From: Brevibacillus brevis
Lineage (GTDB): Bacteria > Bacillota > Bacilli > Brevibacillales > Brevibacillaceae
Assembly (NCBI RefSeq): GCF_001039275.2
Contig: NZ_CP030117.1
Location: forward strand, 986,001 to 1,050,000
Length of the DNA: 64,000 bases
Direction of reading: 5' to 3'
Every line of letters begins with the position of its first letter. Positions within the stretch are counted from its first letter, which is position 1. The notes beneath the pieces are model-generated. The model saw only the letters and a program-made list of their open reading frames with translations, did no database searches and was not told the origin of the DNA. Position numbers and translations under genes: made by a program. Shown here in pieces: positions 16,487 through 26,235 of this stretch.

Positions 16487-18349
16487 ATGAAAAGGAAGCA
16501 TCTCATTTTTTTCCTGATTTGTTGTCTCATGCTGCAGCCCATTTCAGCAATTGCCGAAGGAAGCAGCAAGTTGACCAAAAAGGCTTTGCCAATGGCGGCG
16601 GAAGATCGTTCTATCCAGCAATTCGATCATGAACTGGTTCGTTATCAAAATGAATGGGATCTGCTCATGAAGCTTTCTGTGAAAAACAAGGACCACGAAT
16701 TGGCCAAAAAGCTGAATCGGGACAGAAATGAGCTTTTCGCAAGAATGAAGGACAAAAGAGCAGCAGAAAACGGGCCGCATGAACTGCTCGAAAAATACAA
16801 AGCGGAACTGAAAGTGGCACGGGAACAATTAACACCTCCGACCGTGAAAGCCTTGGCTGTGAAAAGCGTGGCAACACGATCATTGGCCGATCATTATGAG
16901 CCGAATGACGACATTTCGCAGGCATCCCCAGTCAGCATCGGAAATTCACTCACAAGCTATTTGTCATACGCAGATGATCAAGACTTTTATATGTTTGAGG
17001 AGAAGAAAAATTCTGCGATAACGGTTAGCCTGCAAGTACCTGCTGCTATGGATTACGACATTTATGTTCTTGACGAGCTGGGGGAGGTAGTAGCCAGCAG
17101 TGCCAATGGTACGGGTGAAGAGGAAATTTGCACGTTCCAGGCAACTGCGGGGAGTAGGTATTACCCCGTCGTCTATGGGTTTGGCTTTACAGCAGACGAA
17201 TCGTATCAACTTCGTTTGGCGGAAGATCAGTTGTATCTGTTTCAGCCATATGATGTCAGTCTTCTCGAAGGTGTCGAGCAGGTTTTTCAATTGACACCGA
17301 CAACAGATGGAATCTATCGGATTTATACAAGACCATATGGTGATGTTGGGCCCGAAAACGACACAGTGATCGAGCTGTATTCCGATTCGGGTCTTACGAA
17401 TTTGCTTGCCAATAATGATGATGCTTCCGATCTGACACGCTTCTCGGAAGTCACGCAATTTTTGGTTGGTGGCCAACCGTATTATGTCAAGCTGGGTGCA
17501 TTTGGTGAAAATGTTCATGCAAGAATTCAGGCTGATCTCGATCCGCTTTCTTATCCTGAACTGACGACGAACAACCCACTGGACGTTACGTTAGAGGGCG
17601 TCTCCCGAAATGTGTACAAATTTACTCCGCAAGTCTCGGGAAATGTAAAATTCTCCACGGGTCCTTTTGGTGGCGGGGTTATGGTTGTGGATACCGTTCT
17701 CGAACTGTATGCGGACGAGAATTTGTCCAATCAGCTTGCAACGAATGATGACAACGGAGAGTCGCTGTTTTCTGAGATCCAGATGAATGTAACAGTCGGA
17801 GAACCTGTCTATGTTGTGCTTTGGGCATACAGTGATGATTTCTCTTTTGTCAGGCTGAGTGCGAGCTTGGATTCACCAGCGATCCCAACGATTACTGTAG
17901 ACACATCGGTTATTCAGGAAAGCTCGATCAATGATGGAACCATCACAGCCACACAGATTGTCACTCTTACTAACGGAACATTCGTTCAAAACATGTCTAC
18001 CGGGGTAAGCGTGAATAATTTACCCCCTGGCTTAGGGATTCAAGTTACGAGGGTAAGTAACACGCAAATTTTGATCGCATTTACAGGCAAGGCAACCAAT
18101 CATGCGAACGTCAATGACGTATCGAACGCAACCGTAACCATTAATCCTGCGAAAGTCGTCGGTGCGACTGCCAGTCTTGTGAGCAATCCGTTTCAGTTTG
18201 ATTTTATCGATAAAGCAAGCAACGGGTCATCCCAATACATCTACAATAACCGGAATCAACTGACGCACATTTACGAAAACGGGTCTTTGATCATCGAGAT
18301 CACCTACGATGAAAACGGGAACGTGTTAACAAAAACAAGAGTGAATTAA
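16487..18349 (+). CDS. Secreted multi-domain protein with PPC domains and a C-terminal YD repeat
   Basis: A 620-residue exported protein. A signal peptide (KRKHLIFFLICCLMLQPISAIA) is followed by a charged helical region (about 30-120). Then come three pre-peptidase C-terminal-like beta domains starting near 130 (HYEPNDDISQASPVSIG, DDQDFYMFEE), 250 and 360, an Ig-like domain at about 470-580 (TVDTSVIQESSINDGTI, NNLPPGLGIQVTRVS), and a single YD-type repeat at the end (YIYNNRNQLTHIYENGS, ITYDENGNVLTKT). ATG 16487 has GAAAGGGG upstream. It lies 16 bases before the large RHS toxin gene and carries the same repeat type at its C-terminus, so the two probably act together at the cell surface. Exact role unknown. 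Confidence 0.75.
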   Translation: MKRKHLIFFLICCLMLQPISAIAEGSSKLTKKALPMAAEDRSIQQFDHELVRYQNEWDLLMKLSVKNKDHELAKKLNRDRNELFARMKDKRAAENGPHELLEKYKAELKVAREQLTPPTVKALAVKSVATRSLADHYEPNDDISQASPVSIGNSLTSYLSYADDQDFYMFEEKKNSAITVSLQVPAAMDYDIYVLDELGEVVASSANGTGEEEICTFQATAGSRYYPVVYGFGFTADESYQLRLAEDQLYLFQPYDVSLLEGVEQVFQLTPTTDGIYRIYTRPYGDVGPENDTVIELYSDSGLTNLLANNDDASDLTRFSEVTQFLVGGQPYYVKLGAFGENVHARIQADLDPLSYPELTTNNPLDVTLEGVSRNVYKFTPQVSGNVKFSTGPFGGGVMVVDTVLELYADENLSNQLATNDDNGESLFSEIQMNVTVGEPVYVVLWAYSDDFSFVRLSASLDSPAIPTITVDTSVIQESSINDGTITATQIVTLTNGTFVQNMSTGVSVNNLPPGLGIQVTRVSNTQILIAFTGKATNHANVNDVSNATVTINPAKVVGATASLVSNPFQFDFIDKASNGSSQYIYNNRNQLTHIYENGSLIIEITYDENGNVLTKTRVN

Positions 18350-18365
18350 GGGAGGGATAACGAAC

Positions 18366-21300
18366 ATGAGGCTACAAAAATGGCTGATGTCATTTGTAAC
18401 AGCGGCTTTGGTCGCGACTGCGGTTTTTCCAAGTATGACATATGGGGCACCAACCAATAAGTCGGCAAAGAAGGATACAAAAGAATGGGTCATTGAGAAA
18501 ATCAATAACGTCCCAGCCAAAAGCGCAGAGGAAGCTGACCCTGCTCAAGTGCCCGTGTTGACTCAAGCAGAGATGAAGGCTCTGTCGTGGGACCCGTTCT
18601 CTGTTGAGACAGTAATCGAGATGAATAAAAAGCTTGATCGCAAATCGATTCAGATTGCCTCTTACTTCTACCCAAAACTGAGAAAGCTGTTGAGCAACAA
18701 GGAAAAGGTAGAGCAAAATACTTGGAACGATAAAGTGGTTCAAGATTTGCTGAAAAGTGTATCGAATAGTCAACGGGAACATTTAATGACCCACGTTCCT
18801 GATATTTTTACTTTGGAGAAAAAACAAGAAGTAGCTGAATTGAGTAAGCAATCGATTGCACTCGCGCTCGCGGCTGAAGACGTCCAATACTCAGTGGGGC
18901 AAATGGCGCAGTATTACACGAAAACGTACACGGGAAAACCCGTAGACGAGTTTTATCGTGCTGCAAATCTGGTTGAGACAGACCTGGCTTTGTCAGGGAA
19001 GAACGGAATGGATCTGGTCATTCAACGGATGTACAACCAATTGGACAGCAAAACGAGAGAACCTGTATTGAAATACGACAGTAGGAATGAGGTTTGGGAA
19101 AATCGCAGGGAAACCAAGCTGTTTAAAAACGAGTTTATTCCCTTTGCAACAGGGTGGACATTCAACATTCCGACGTTTGAATATTATGACGAGATTACGA
19201 CAGAAGAAGTCAGTTTCTTTACGGAAAATGGGGAGGAGAAAACGCAATACCGTTTAGCCGTTCAGGACGATGAAGCAGGGAGAAACGTATCTCGCTATGT
19301 TTTCCAACTGGAGGACGGTACAACTCTCATCCGGGAAGGGAATGAATGGGTGAATTATCCCTATGAGGGAATCTCCTTTTCCGAACAAGCTGAGGGGCAA
19401 GATGTGGAATTAATTGTCAATGGATTTCGTTATACGTTTGAGCGATCTGGCAGTGAGCTGTTGGTCACCAAACGCAACCCATTTGGCGATACGATCCGAT
19501 ATCACATGGATGAACAAAATGACTCTGTCGTCGAAATCGAGGATACCTATGGTCGCTTTGTCGTTATGGAGCGTGACACGGCAGGCGGAATTAAAAACCT
19601 GAAGCTGTACAGAGATGAAACGGATAAAGATCAGGATGAGCCAATCAAAAGGATTGACTATGATGTCGTGTACAGCAACGATACGAATCCTGAGCGCAGC
19701 TCATCTGCGGAACTGGTTTCCGTTGAACAAAACAATGAAGTCATGGCAACCTATGAGTATGAAATGAGGGAGGCGGAATTTAACCTCATTAGCGATTATA
19801 CCTTCAACCGAGACGATTCCTTCTCTTTTGAATCGGATGATTACTTGGACCAGGACAACGAAAATCGCAGCAAAAATTTGGATTACATGCTGCTGCGATC
19901 GGTTCATTATCCGATCAATGGGTTAACGATGACCTATTACTATTCCATCTACCAAGAAGATAAATTGACACAAAGCCGTGGTGTTGTTCGACTTTACCAG
20001 GATGACAATATTTTGTCCTATGTCAGCTACCATCCGGTAAGCATGGTTGATTTCAGTTACGTTCCGTACGGGAAGACAGAAGAAGAAATCATGTACAGCC
20101 TGGAATATAGCATGGTAAACGGTGCGGGGCAAAAAACGTGGGAAATTTGGAAGAAGCCAAGAACCTGGTCGTTCCATCGATTGATCGACGCAGATGAGCG
20201 TTTCGGTGATATGGTTTCCACGATTGAATACGATTCCTATGCACACGGAGTCGAGCAAACCTTCTACACTGATGATAGTGGGAACCACCTATTGAAACGG
20301 GTTCGAACCAGAACGCTGCGGGACAACCCTGATTTGCAAATCAGCGACGGAAACACAACCTACAAATACAATCCTGTTCAGTATACAACCTATGCCTACC
20401 AGGATAAGAAGCCGCTCTATCAATTCAGTTTCATGGATGGTGTCCCCAACGAGACAGTTCGTGAGTTCTTGATGGACCCACAAGTAGATTCTGACGGTTC
20501 GTTACAGATTGATTCTGCGACCGAAGAGATTTTACCCAATTATGCAAATATCTCGAAGTTCCGCTATAACGACTTCGGGGAGATCACTGAGCATGTCGAC
20601 GCCAGCGGTATTGTGACGAAATGGAATTACGAGTTTTTTACCGTATGGGGAGAAGATCAAGTATATCGTCCTGTTGAAAAAGTTACCAAGAAATCAAGTG
20701 ACAACACGTTGAAACAGACCAACTCGTTCACCTTCAATGCTGATATGCTGATTGATCAGGAAACCGAAGAACGAACGTATCCAACCAGTACGGGTGAACG
20801 AACAGATACCGTTGTACGTAATTTCGAGTACAACACAGATGAACAGGTATCGAAAATAGAAGAGACTACCTCTACGACCGATCCTGCGATAGCGGATAGC
20901 TATTTGGAGACAACATTTGATCAGTACGACAATTATGGACATGTGATCGAAAAGGCTATCAAAGAGGTTGATTTGGGCAATCAGAAGACCGATCTTGTTT
21001 TCTACTATGATTATGTGAATGGCCTCGATTTGCTAGAGGAACAAACTTTCAGTGATGGCAGCACCGTAAACTACTACTATGACCATTTAGATCGCCTTAA
21101 CGAAGAAGTTTTTGATCGCGAGGGGGAGAAGAAAAACATTACGTACACCTTCGATGATGCTTCGCGTAGTGTGACCAAAGAAGTATTTACGAATGGAGAA
21201 GCAGACCCAAATGGATTGAAACAGGTAACGTATTATACTGTTCACGGCGATGTGGAGTTTCAAGAAGAAGTGACTAACAGTGGCACAAGAACGCTGGTTG

Positions 21301-23825
21301 CCAACGAGTATAGCAGTGGCCTGTTTGACGGCAGACATGTTCGCTTCACTACCCCGAATGGGATGGAAGAACGCAAGCTTGAATATGACTACTATACGGA
21401 CGGAAGCCTGAAATCTGTTACGAATTCACAGGGAGAAGCAACGACTCATTCCTATGCGAACACAGCCGTAACAGACAACAGCTATCTGCCGCAAGGAGCT
21501 GCTGTCGTACAGTACCCGAATGGTCTGCAAAAGGTACAGTTACTTGATCCATTCGGTTATGTACAAGTAGAGCAGGCAAAGGACCTCAGTCAAACAAGAC
21601 GTATCGAGTATGACTATGACGGATGGGGCAGACTCTCTGCGAAAGAGGTCTATGGCTACGATGGTGAAGTCCGTTATTGGAACTATTTGTATGATGTTTC
21701 TGGAAACCTTCTGTATTTGAATGATCCACTGAGCCAAGAGTATCGTTACGATTACGACCCTCAAGGTAACCTCGTCAAGGTAACGGAAAATGGCATAGAG
21801 ACCAGACAGTATGCCTATAATAATCTCTCTTGGAAATTGGGGGAAGCCGATGTACAGGGAAATCAGAGTGAGAGCATACGCTATCAGTTGAACGGTGAGA
21901 TAGACTCGGTCACGGATAAAGCAGGGAATGTTCACCATTACACCTACACGCCGTTTTATGAAGTAGCCGAGCTGCGCGTATACAGACCGGATGGTACCAC
22001 TGTTTATACGAGTACAAACCAGTATGATCCCATTACACGCCAGGTTACCAAACAGTCCAATAGTGATGGGCAGGAAATCGGATACAGCTACGATGCTTTT
22101 GGCCGCTTGAAAAATCAGACAGCGTTTAACCGCAACTACACGATTGGCTACGAAAACGACGATAGTGCCATGGATTACCTGACATATCCAGATGGCACGA
22201 GAGTCAACTATTCCTACGATTATGAAGGCAGAATCAAGAGCGTGGACAGTACGCTCTCAGGGCTGATCACCTATCAATACACACGCAGCTCCTCGGGTGA
22301 CACGGAGACGGTTCGCTATCCGAATGGCGTAGAGGCTCGGAAAGAATACAACTCTTTTGGGGAAGCCGTCACGACAGGGCATACGCAAAATGGTGCTTCT
22401 TTGTGGTCGGAACAATTACGCTATGATGCATTTGGCAACAAAATCGAGATTCAGCAAAACGGAAAGACCTATCGCTATGCCTACGATCAGATTGATCGAA
22501 TTGCGACAGAGTCGAATCCGCAGGGCGAGCGCACCTATCGTTACGACACGAGAGGCAATCGGGAACATGTGGAGGGCACCGAGCCACATACAAAAGACAG
22601 CTATACATTTACCTATGATGGATTGAACCGCTTGAAAACCTATTCGAAACAGAATGGGGACAGCGGTTCTTTTGCGTACAATCCGGATGGATTACGTGCT
22701 GTGAAGGAATCCAATGGGGATGCTACGAAATATGTTTACGTAAATGGGTATGTGATTGAAGAATTAGATCAAAACGGTAACGTGAAAGCCCAAAACATCT
22801 GGGGCAACGGCATTTTGTTCCGCAAGCTCCATAGCGGTGGGCAGCAAGGCGGCTATTACCTTGGAGACAGTCTGGGCAATGTCAAAAAGATCGTAGATAA
22901 AAACGGACAAGCACTCAACACCTACGAGTACGATATTTGGGGCAATATTGTTGCGAAGTCAGAGTCCATGGCAAATCCGTTTGCGTATACGGGAGAGATG
23001 TACGACGCGGAAACAGGCCTCTATTATCTACGCGCTAGGTACTATGATCCGAGTGTTGGGCGGTTTATTTCGGAGGATGCGTATAAGGGGAAGGTGGATA
23101 ATCCGCTTTCCATGAACCGGTATACGTATGTGCATAATAATCCGCTGAGGTTTGTTGATCCTAGTGGGCATTGGGTAGAAGGAATTGATAATCAGCTGCC
23201 TACAAGTGAGCAGTTAAAGATCAGGCAACTGACCAGAGATTGGAACAATGCTAAAGGTAATACAGGCTTACAAGCTAATATTCAAAAAGCGGCTACTGAT
23301 CTAAGAAAGGCCTATTTTATTGAGAGAGCAAATCAAATTAGAGAAGGCTTGAGAAATGATGTTGCGGAAGCAGTTGCTGATTTAATTCCAAATGCCAAAA
23401 GTCTTGGAAAAAAATTAAGTAAATCAATTATGAAGAAATTAGTTGGCTCGGATGATATTGATGCGACTTTTGTTTTTAGAAGATCAAATACTTTAGATGC
23501 TCAAAGCTTAACCGCAGAGCATAAAAATGTTATGAAATTAAGAAAAGGAGTTTTAACACGAAAAGGTAGAAATGATGAAGCATTATCATGGTCTACAAAT
23601 GTAATGTTACCAGGATGGGTATCGACACAAGAGGCTATCAACGGAACAGGTATATTCCGTGCTGTCATTGATAGTGATGATGGACACGTGTCTGTTTTCC
23701 CAACGGTAGCGGCACAGCAAGCTTTTGGATCAATGGCAGAATGGAGAAATAGTTATGATAATGCGAATAACAGCCCCCATTTCTATTCATCAATTCTTAA
23801 GACTATTAGCATACCAATAGACTAA
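18366..23825 (+). CDS. RHS/YD-repeat polymorphic toxin
   Basis: A 1819-residue secreted protein. Signal peptide at 1-27 (WLMSFVTAALVATAVFPSM). A helical region (to about 270) and a beta-rich region lead into many YD/RHS repeats from about 640 to 1540, of the form YxxxGxLxxVTDxxGxxxxYxYD. The RHS core follows: YDAETGLYYLRARYYDP, GRFISEDAYKG, NRYTYVHNNP and DPSGHW at about 1600. RHS proteins form a hollow shell enclosing a C-terminal toxin released after the core motif. Residues about 1605-1819 are the variable tip, with markedly more AT-rich DNA (much AAA, TTA, ATT), a sign of tip exchange. The tip starts with a helical linker and ends in a domain with FVFRRSN and LSWSTNV, which might be ADP-ribosyltransferase-like, but I cannot confirm this. 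The next gene is a candidate immunity gene. Confidence 0.88.
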   Translation: MRLQKWLMSFVTAALVATAVFPSMTYGAPTNKSAKKDTKEWVIEKINNVPAKSAEEADPAQVPVLTQAEMKALSWDPFSVETVIEMNKKLDRKSIQIASYFYPKLRKLLSNKEKVEQNTWNDKVVQDLLKSVSNSQREHLMTHVPDIFTLEKKQEVAELSKQSIALALAAEDVQYSVGQMAQYYTKTYTGKPVDEFYRAANLVETDLALSGKNGMDLVIQRMYNQLDSKTREPVLKYDSRNEVWENRRETKLFKNEFIPFATGWTFNIPTFEYYDEITTEEVSFFTENGEEKTQYRLAVQDDEAGRNVSRYVFQLEDGTTLIREGNEWVNYPYEGISFSEQAEGQDVELIVNGFRYTFERSGSELLVTKRNPFGDTIRYHMDEQNDSVVEIEDTYGRFVVMERDTAGGIKNLKLYRDETDKDQDEPIKRIDYDVVYSNDTNPERSSSAELVSVEQNNEVMATYEYEMREAEFNLISDYTFNRDDSFSFESDDYLDQDNENRSKNLDYMLLRSVHYPINGLTMTYYYSIYQEDKLTQSRGVVRLYQDDNILSYVSYHPVSMVDFSYVPYGKTEEEIMYSLEYSMVNGAGQKTWEIWKKPRTWSFHRLIDADERFGDMVSTIEYDSYAHGVEQTFYTDDSGNHLLKRVRTRTLRDNPDLQISDGNTTYKYNPVQYTTYAYQDKKPLYQFSFMDGVPNETVREFLMDPQVDSDGSLQIDSATEEILPNYANISKFRYNDFGEITEHVDASGIVTKWNYEFFTVWGEDQVYRPVEKVTKKSSDNTLKQTNSFTFNADMLIDQETEERTYPTSTGERTDTVVRNFEYNTDEQVSKIEETTSTTDPAIADSYLETTFDQYDNYGHVIEKAIKEVDLGNQKTDLVFYYDYVNGLDLLEEQTFSDGSTVNYYYDHLDRLNEEVFDREGEKKNITYTFDDASRSVTKEVFTNGEADPNGLKQVTYYTVHGDVEFQEEVTNSGTRTLVANEYSSGLFDGRHVRFTTPNGMEERKLEYDYYTDGSLKSVTNSQGEATTHSYANTAVTDNSYLPQGAAVVQYPNGLQKVQLLDPFGYVQVEQAKDLSQTRRIEYDYDGWGRLSAKEVYGYDGEVRYWNYLYDVSGNLLYLNDPLSQEYRYDYDPQGNLVKVTENGIETRQYAYNNLSWKLGEADVQGNQSESIRYQLNGEIDSVTDKAGNVHHYTYTPFYEVAELRVYRPDGTTVYTSTNQYDPITRQVTKQSNSDGQEIGYSYDAFGRLKNQTAFNRNYTIGYENDDSAMDYLTYPDGTRVNYSYDYEGRIKSVDSTLSGLITYQYTRSSSGDTETVRYPNGVEARKEYNSFGEAVTTGHTQNGASLWSEQLRYDAFGNKIEIQQNGKTYRYAYDQIDRIATESNPQGERTYRYDTRGNREHVEGTEPHTKDSYTFTYDGLNRLKTYSKQNGDSGSFAYNPDGLRAVKESNGDATKYVYVNGYVIEELDQNGNVKAQNIWGNGILFRKLHSGGQQGGYYLGDSLGNVKKIVDKNGQALNTYEYDIWGNIVAKSESMANPFAYTGEMYDAETGLYYLRARYYDPSVGRFISEDAYKGKVDNPLSMNRYTYVHNNPLRFVDPSGHWVEGIDNQLPTSEQLKIRQLTRDWNNAKGNTGLQANIQKAATDLRKAYFIERANQIREGLRNDVAEAVADLIPNAKSLGKKLSKSIMKKLVGSDDIDATFVFRRSNTLDAQSLTAEHKNVMKLRKGVLTRKGRNDEALSWSTNVMLPGWVSTQEAINGTGIFRAVIDSDDGHVSVFPTVAAQQAFGSMAEWRNSYDNANNSPHFYSSILKTISIPID

Positions 23826-23845
23826 TTGTAAAGAGGATGATTGTT

Positions 23846-24253
23846 ATGAATTCTTACGTAAATAGGGAGATTGTACCTGGAGAACGTGTTGGAGAGTTTT
23901 TTTTAGGATGCACCAAGAATGAGTTACTTCAAAATATACAATCCCCGTATTCTATAACGGATTCTCCAGAAGTCCTACAAATGAAATTAAATGACATGGA
24001 GTTTTTTATTGAGAAAAAATCCGGGAAATTATCTACAATTTCAGTATTTGGTAGATTTCAGGGGAAATTTTTAAATCAGATAGGTTTGGGCTCTACTTTA
24101 ACTGATCTAAAAGGAATAGTGGGAGAAGAATTGGAATATGATCCAATAGGTAATGAATACAATCTGAACGGTATTACATTCTTCTTTTCATTACCAAATG
24201 AATCAGGTGATAAGTTAGTTGAACATATAGTGATATGGAAGCCAATTGAGTAG
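23846..24253 (+). CDS. Candidate immunity protein for the RHS toxin
   Basis: A 135-residue cytoplasmic protein, 20 bases after the toxin gene, with the same AT-rich composition as the toxin tip. It contains two similar units, GERVGEFFLGCTKNELLQNI (about 12-31) and KFLNQIGLGSTLTDLKGIVG, each a strand-turn-helix of the form xGxxxLGxTxxxL, reminiscent of BLIP/BamE-like folds seen in some immunity proteins. ATG 23846 is preferred to the ATG at 23837 because AAGAGG is well spaced from it. Immunity is inferred from position, size and composition; no named Imm family was recognised. Confidence 0.6.
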   Translation: MNSYVNREIVPGERVGEFFLGCTKNELLQNIQSPYSITDSPEVLQMKLNDMEFFIEKKSGKLSTISVFGRFQGKFLNQIGLGSTLTDLKGIVGEELEYDPIGNEYNLNGITFFFSLPNESGDKLVEHIVIWKPIE

Positions 24254-24266
24254 CTGGAGTTTTCTT

Positions 24267-24307
24267 ACCCCATTCGAGACACAATCTCGTCTGGGGTTTT
24301 TTTGTGT
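24267..24307 (+). terminator. Terminator after the toxin-immunity operon
   Basis: ACCCCATTCGAGA / TCTCGTCTGGGGT with a two-base mismatch in the middle, five-base loop, followed by TTTTTTT. Confidence 0.82.
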
Positions 24308-24358
24308 TTTGGAATTGTCCCACCCGCTGACAAGAAATAAAGAGCAATGGTCACTGCA

Positions 24359-24418
24359 ACAAAAATACCCTATAGACCGACGTTCCCAAACGTCCACTCT
24401 ATAGGGTACATTTTTTTC
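24359..24418 (-). terminator. Terminator of the YitT-family gene
   Basis: TACCCTATAG / CTATAGGGTA form a ten-pair stem, with an inner GACG / CGTC stem in the loop; AAAAA on the plus strand gives the T-run for the minus-strand gene. A T-run also lies on the other side. Confidence 0.75.
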
Positions 24419-24421
24419 CCT

Positions 24422-25303
24422 TTAATGAATCGCTTTCTTCTTAAACTGCCCGCCGCGCACATCGTGAATATTGCCGACAGCCAAGAAGGCATTCTCGTCT
24501 ACTTCTTCCACGATCAGCTTCAGCTTGGCTTCTTCCAATCGTGTAATGATGCAGAAAATTACTTTCTTGTCGTCTCCGGTATAGCCGCCTTCCCCATTCA
24601 AATAGGTAACGCCACGGCCCAGACGAGCAACAATCGCATCTCCCAAATCCTTGTGATTGTCGCTAATGATCCATACCGCTTTAGACTCCTGGAAGCCTTC
24701 GATGGTCAGATCGATCATTTTGAATGCAATGTAGTAGGCGATCAGCGAGTACATCGCGCGATCCCAACCGAATACAAATCCGGCACTGCTCAAAATGAAT
24801 AAGTTCATGAACATTACGATCTCACCAACGGAGAACGGAGATTTCTTGTTAAGCAGTACAGCGACGATCTCTGTACCGTCCAGAGAGCCTCCATAGCGAA
24901 GAACAAGTCCCACGCCAATTCCGAGAAGTATACCCCCAAATACAGCCGCAAGCAGGGGATCATCCGTTAGCCCTGGGACAGGGTGAAGGAGTGTCGTACC
25001 AATTGACATGATCGTAACCCCAAAGAGGGTCGAGAGTGCAAACGTTTTTCCGATTTGCTTGTACCCTATAATTAAGAAGGGCAAGTTAAGCACGAAAAGG
25101 AAAACACCAAGAGGCAACCCAGACAGGTGCGAGGTAATAATCGAGATACCTACGATTCCACCGTCGATAATATTGTTCGGTACGAGAAAAATCTCGAGTG
25201 CTACTGAGAACAGGGAAGCACCAATCAGGATACCGAAGACCCTCTTGAGCAATTTTCCAATGGGTAATTTCTGATGAGTCGATTTTGCAAGTGGTTGTTC
25301 CAT
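24422..25303 (-). CDS. YitT-family membrane protein (DUF161 + DUF2179)
   Basis: A 293-residue protein with five to six membrane spans (about 22-210) followed by a cytoplasmic DUF2179 domain (about 225-293). Family markers: EIFLVPNNIIDGGIVGISIITS, GGILLGIGVGLVLRYGGSLDGTEIVA, and in the tail GRGVTYLNGEGGYTGDDKKVIFCIITRLE with the final IHDVRGGQFKK. DUF2179 is a small ligand-binding-like domain found in many Bacillota membrane proteins; transport function is suspected but not proven. ATG 25303 follows GGGGAGAGGAACG. Confidence 0.9.
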   Translation of the reverse strand: MEQPLAKSTHQKLPIGKLLKRVFGILIGASLFSVALEIFLVPNNIIDGGIVGISIITSHLSGLPLGVFLFVLNLPFLIIGYKQIGKTFALSTLFGVTIMSIGTTLLHPVPGLTDDPLLAAVFGGILLGIGVGLVLRYGGSLDGTEIVAVLLNKKSPFSVGEIVMFMNLFILSSAGFVFGWDRAMYSLIAYYIAFKMIDLTIEGFQESKAVWIISDNHKDLGDAIVARLGRGVTYLNGEGGYTGDDKKVIFCIITRLEEAKLKLIVEEVDENAFLAVGNIHDVRGGQFKKKAIH

Positions 25304-25475
25304 CGTTCCTCTCCCCATTGTGAAATTTTTTACTTACTTAGTTATTATAGCATTCATTCTTATGCGATTACTGCACAATTACACTTTTTAGTAAAAAATA
25401 TTCGATTCAGACTTGTTCAGACTCATTTATACGCTTGAAATCTCGTTCAGGCGTGAAAGTGGGGATAGCGAGTGT

Positions 25476-25510
25476 TCTGTATTGACTGGTCATACAGAAA
25501 TTGCTATTTT
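25476..25510 (+). promoter_or_regulatory. Promoter with overlapping inverted repeat before the AHSA1 gene
   Basis: TTGACT (25482-25487) and TATTTT (25505-25510) are 17 bases apart. A dyad TCTGTAT / ATACAGA (25476-25482 and 25492-25498) covers the -35 and spacer, a good place for a repressor. The regulator is unknown. Confidence 0.45.
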
Positions 25511-25544
25511 CAAACTGTTAGGAAAATAGTTGGGGGGAAGGATA

Positions 25545-26030
25545 ATGGGTTTCTTGAAAAAGGAGATAGAAGTATCATCATCTATAGAGCTGGTTTGGTG
25601 GGCGTGGACACGAAAGGAACGGCTTGTTCAGTGGTTTGCACCTGATGCAACGATTGAGCCGTATCTGGGCGGAGCATACGAATTGTACTTCAATCCAGCA
25701 AATCGCGACCAGATGGGGACGAAAGGGTGCATCATTACCCATTTTGAACCGAAGGAGCGCTTGGGTTTTACATGGAAGGGACCGGATGAATTCGCAGATA
25801 CCATGAATCACGAGGATGCCTTGACTTACGTGCTTGTCACCTTGTCTGAAGCAGAGGGGAAAACGCAAGTATTGGTCGAGCATTTCGGTTGGAAAGAGGG
25901 AGAGGAGTGGGAAAAGGCTCGGGGCTGGCATGAAATGGCTTGGTCTCATGTATTGGGGAGCCTGAAATCTTCACTTGAATCGGGCAAAGGAGATCTGTGC
26001 TGCTCTCCACAGGCTGCTCATCAAGGGTAG
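25545..26030 (+). CDS. AHSA1/SRPBCC-domain protein
   Basis: A 161-residue START-like (SRPBCC) protein of the AHSA1 group. The fold's opening is KEIEVSSSIELVWWAWTRKERLVQWFAPDA, then GGAYELYF, the strand ERLGFTWKGPDEF, VLVTLSEAEGKTQVLVEH and the closing helix WHEMAWSHVLGSLKSSLESG. The domain forms a deep hydrophobic cavity for small ligands. ATG 25545 follows GGGGGGAAGG. Function is unknown; relatives are often near ArsR-type regulators, and the operator before this gene fits such control. Confidence 0.85.
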   Translation: MGFLKKEIEVSSSIELVWWAWTRKERLVQWFAPDATIEPYLGGAYELYFNPANRDQMGTKGCIITHFEPKERLGFTWKGPDEFADTMNHEDALTYVLVTLSEAEGKTQVLVEHFGWKEGEEWEKARGWHEMAWSHVLGSLKSSLESGKGDLCCSPQAAHQG

Positions 26031-26235
26031 AATTTGAGGATTCGTCTTGGCGAGCTAATGTGATGGTACATATACAGACTATGAGAGACAATCAGATAAT
26101 AGACGTCGGGGCGCTGATCCTGATCATTCCTACGCTTCACATCTTCCCTTCCTTCGGGCGGCGCTATCATCTGCCTGTTCGAAGTGAGCGTCATCTTGTG
26201 GGAGTCGCGCAAATAACTTTGGAGTGGAGGCTGAA

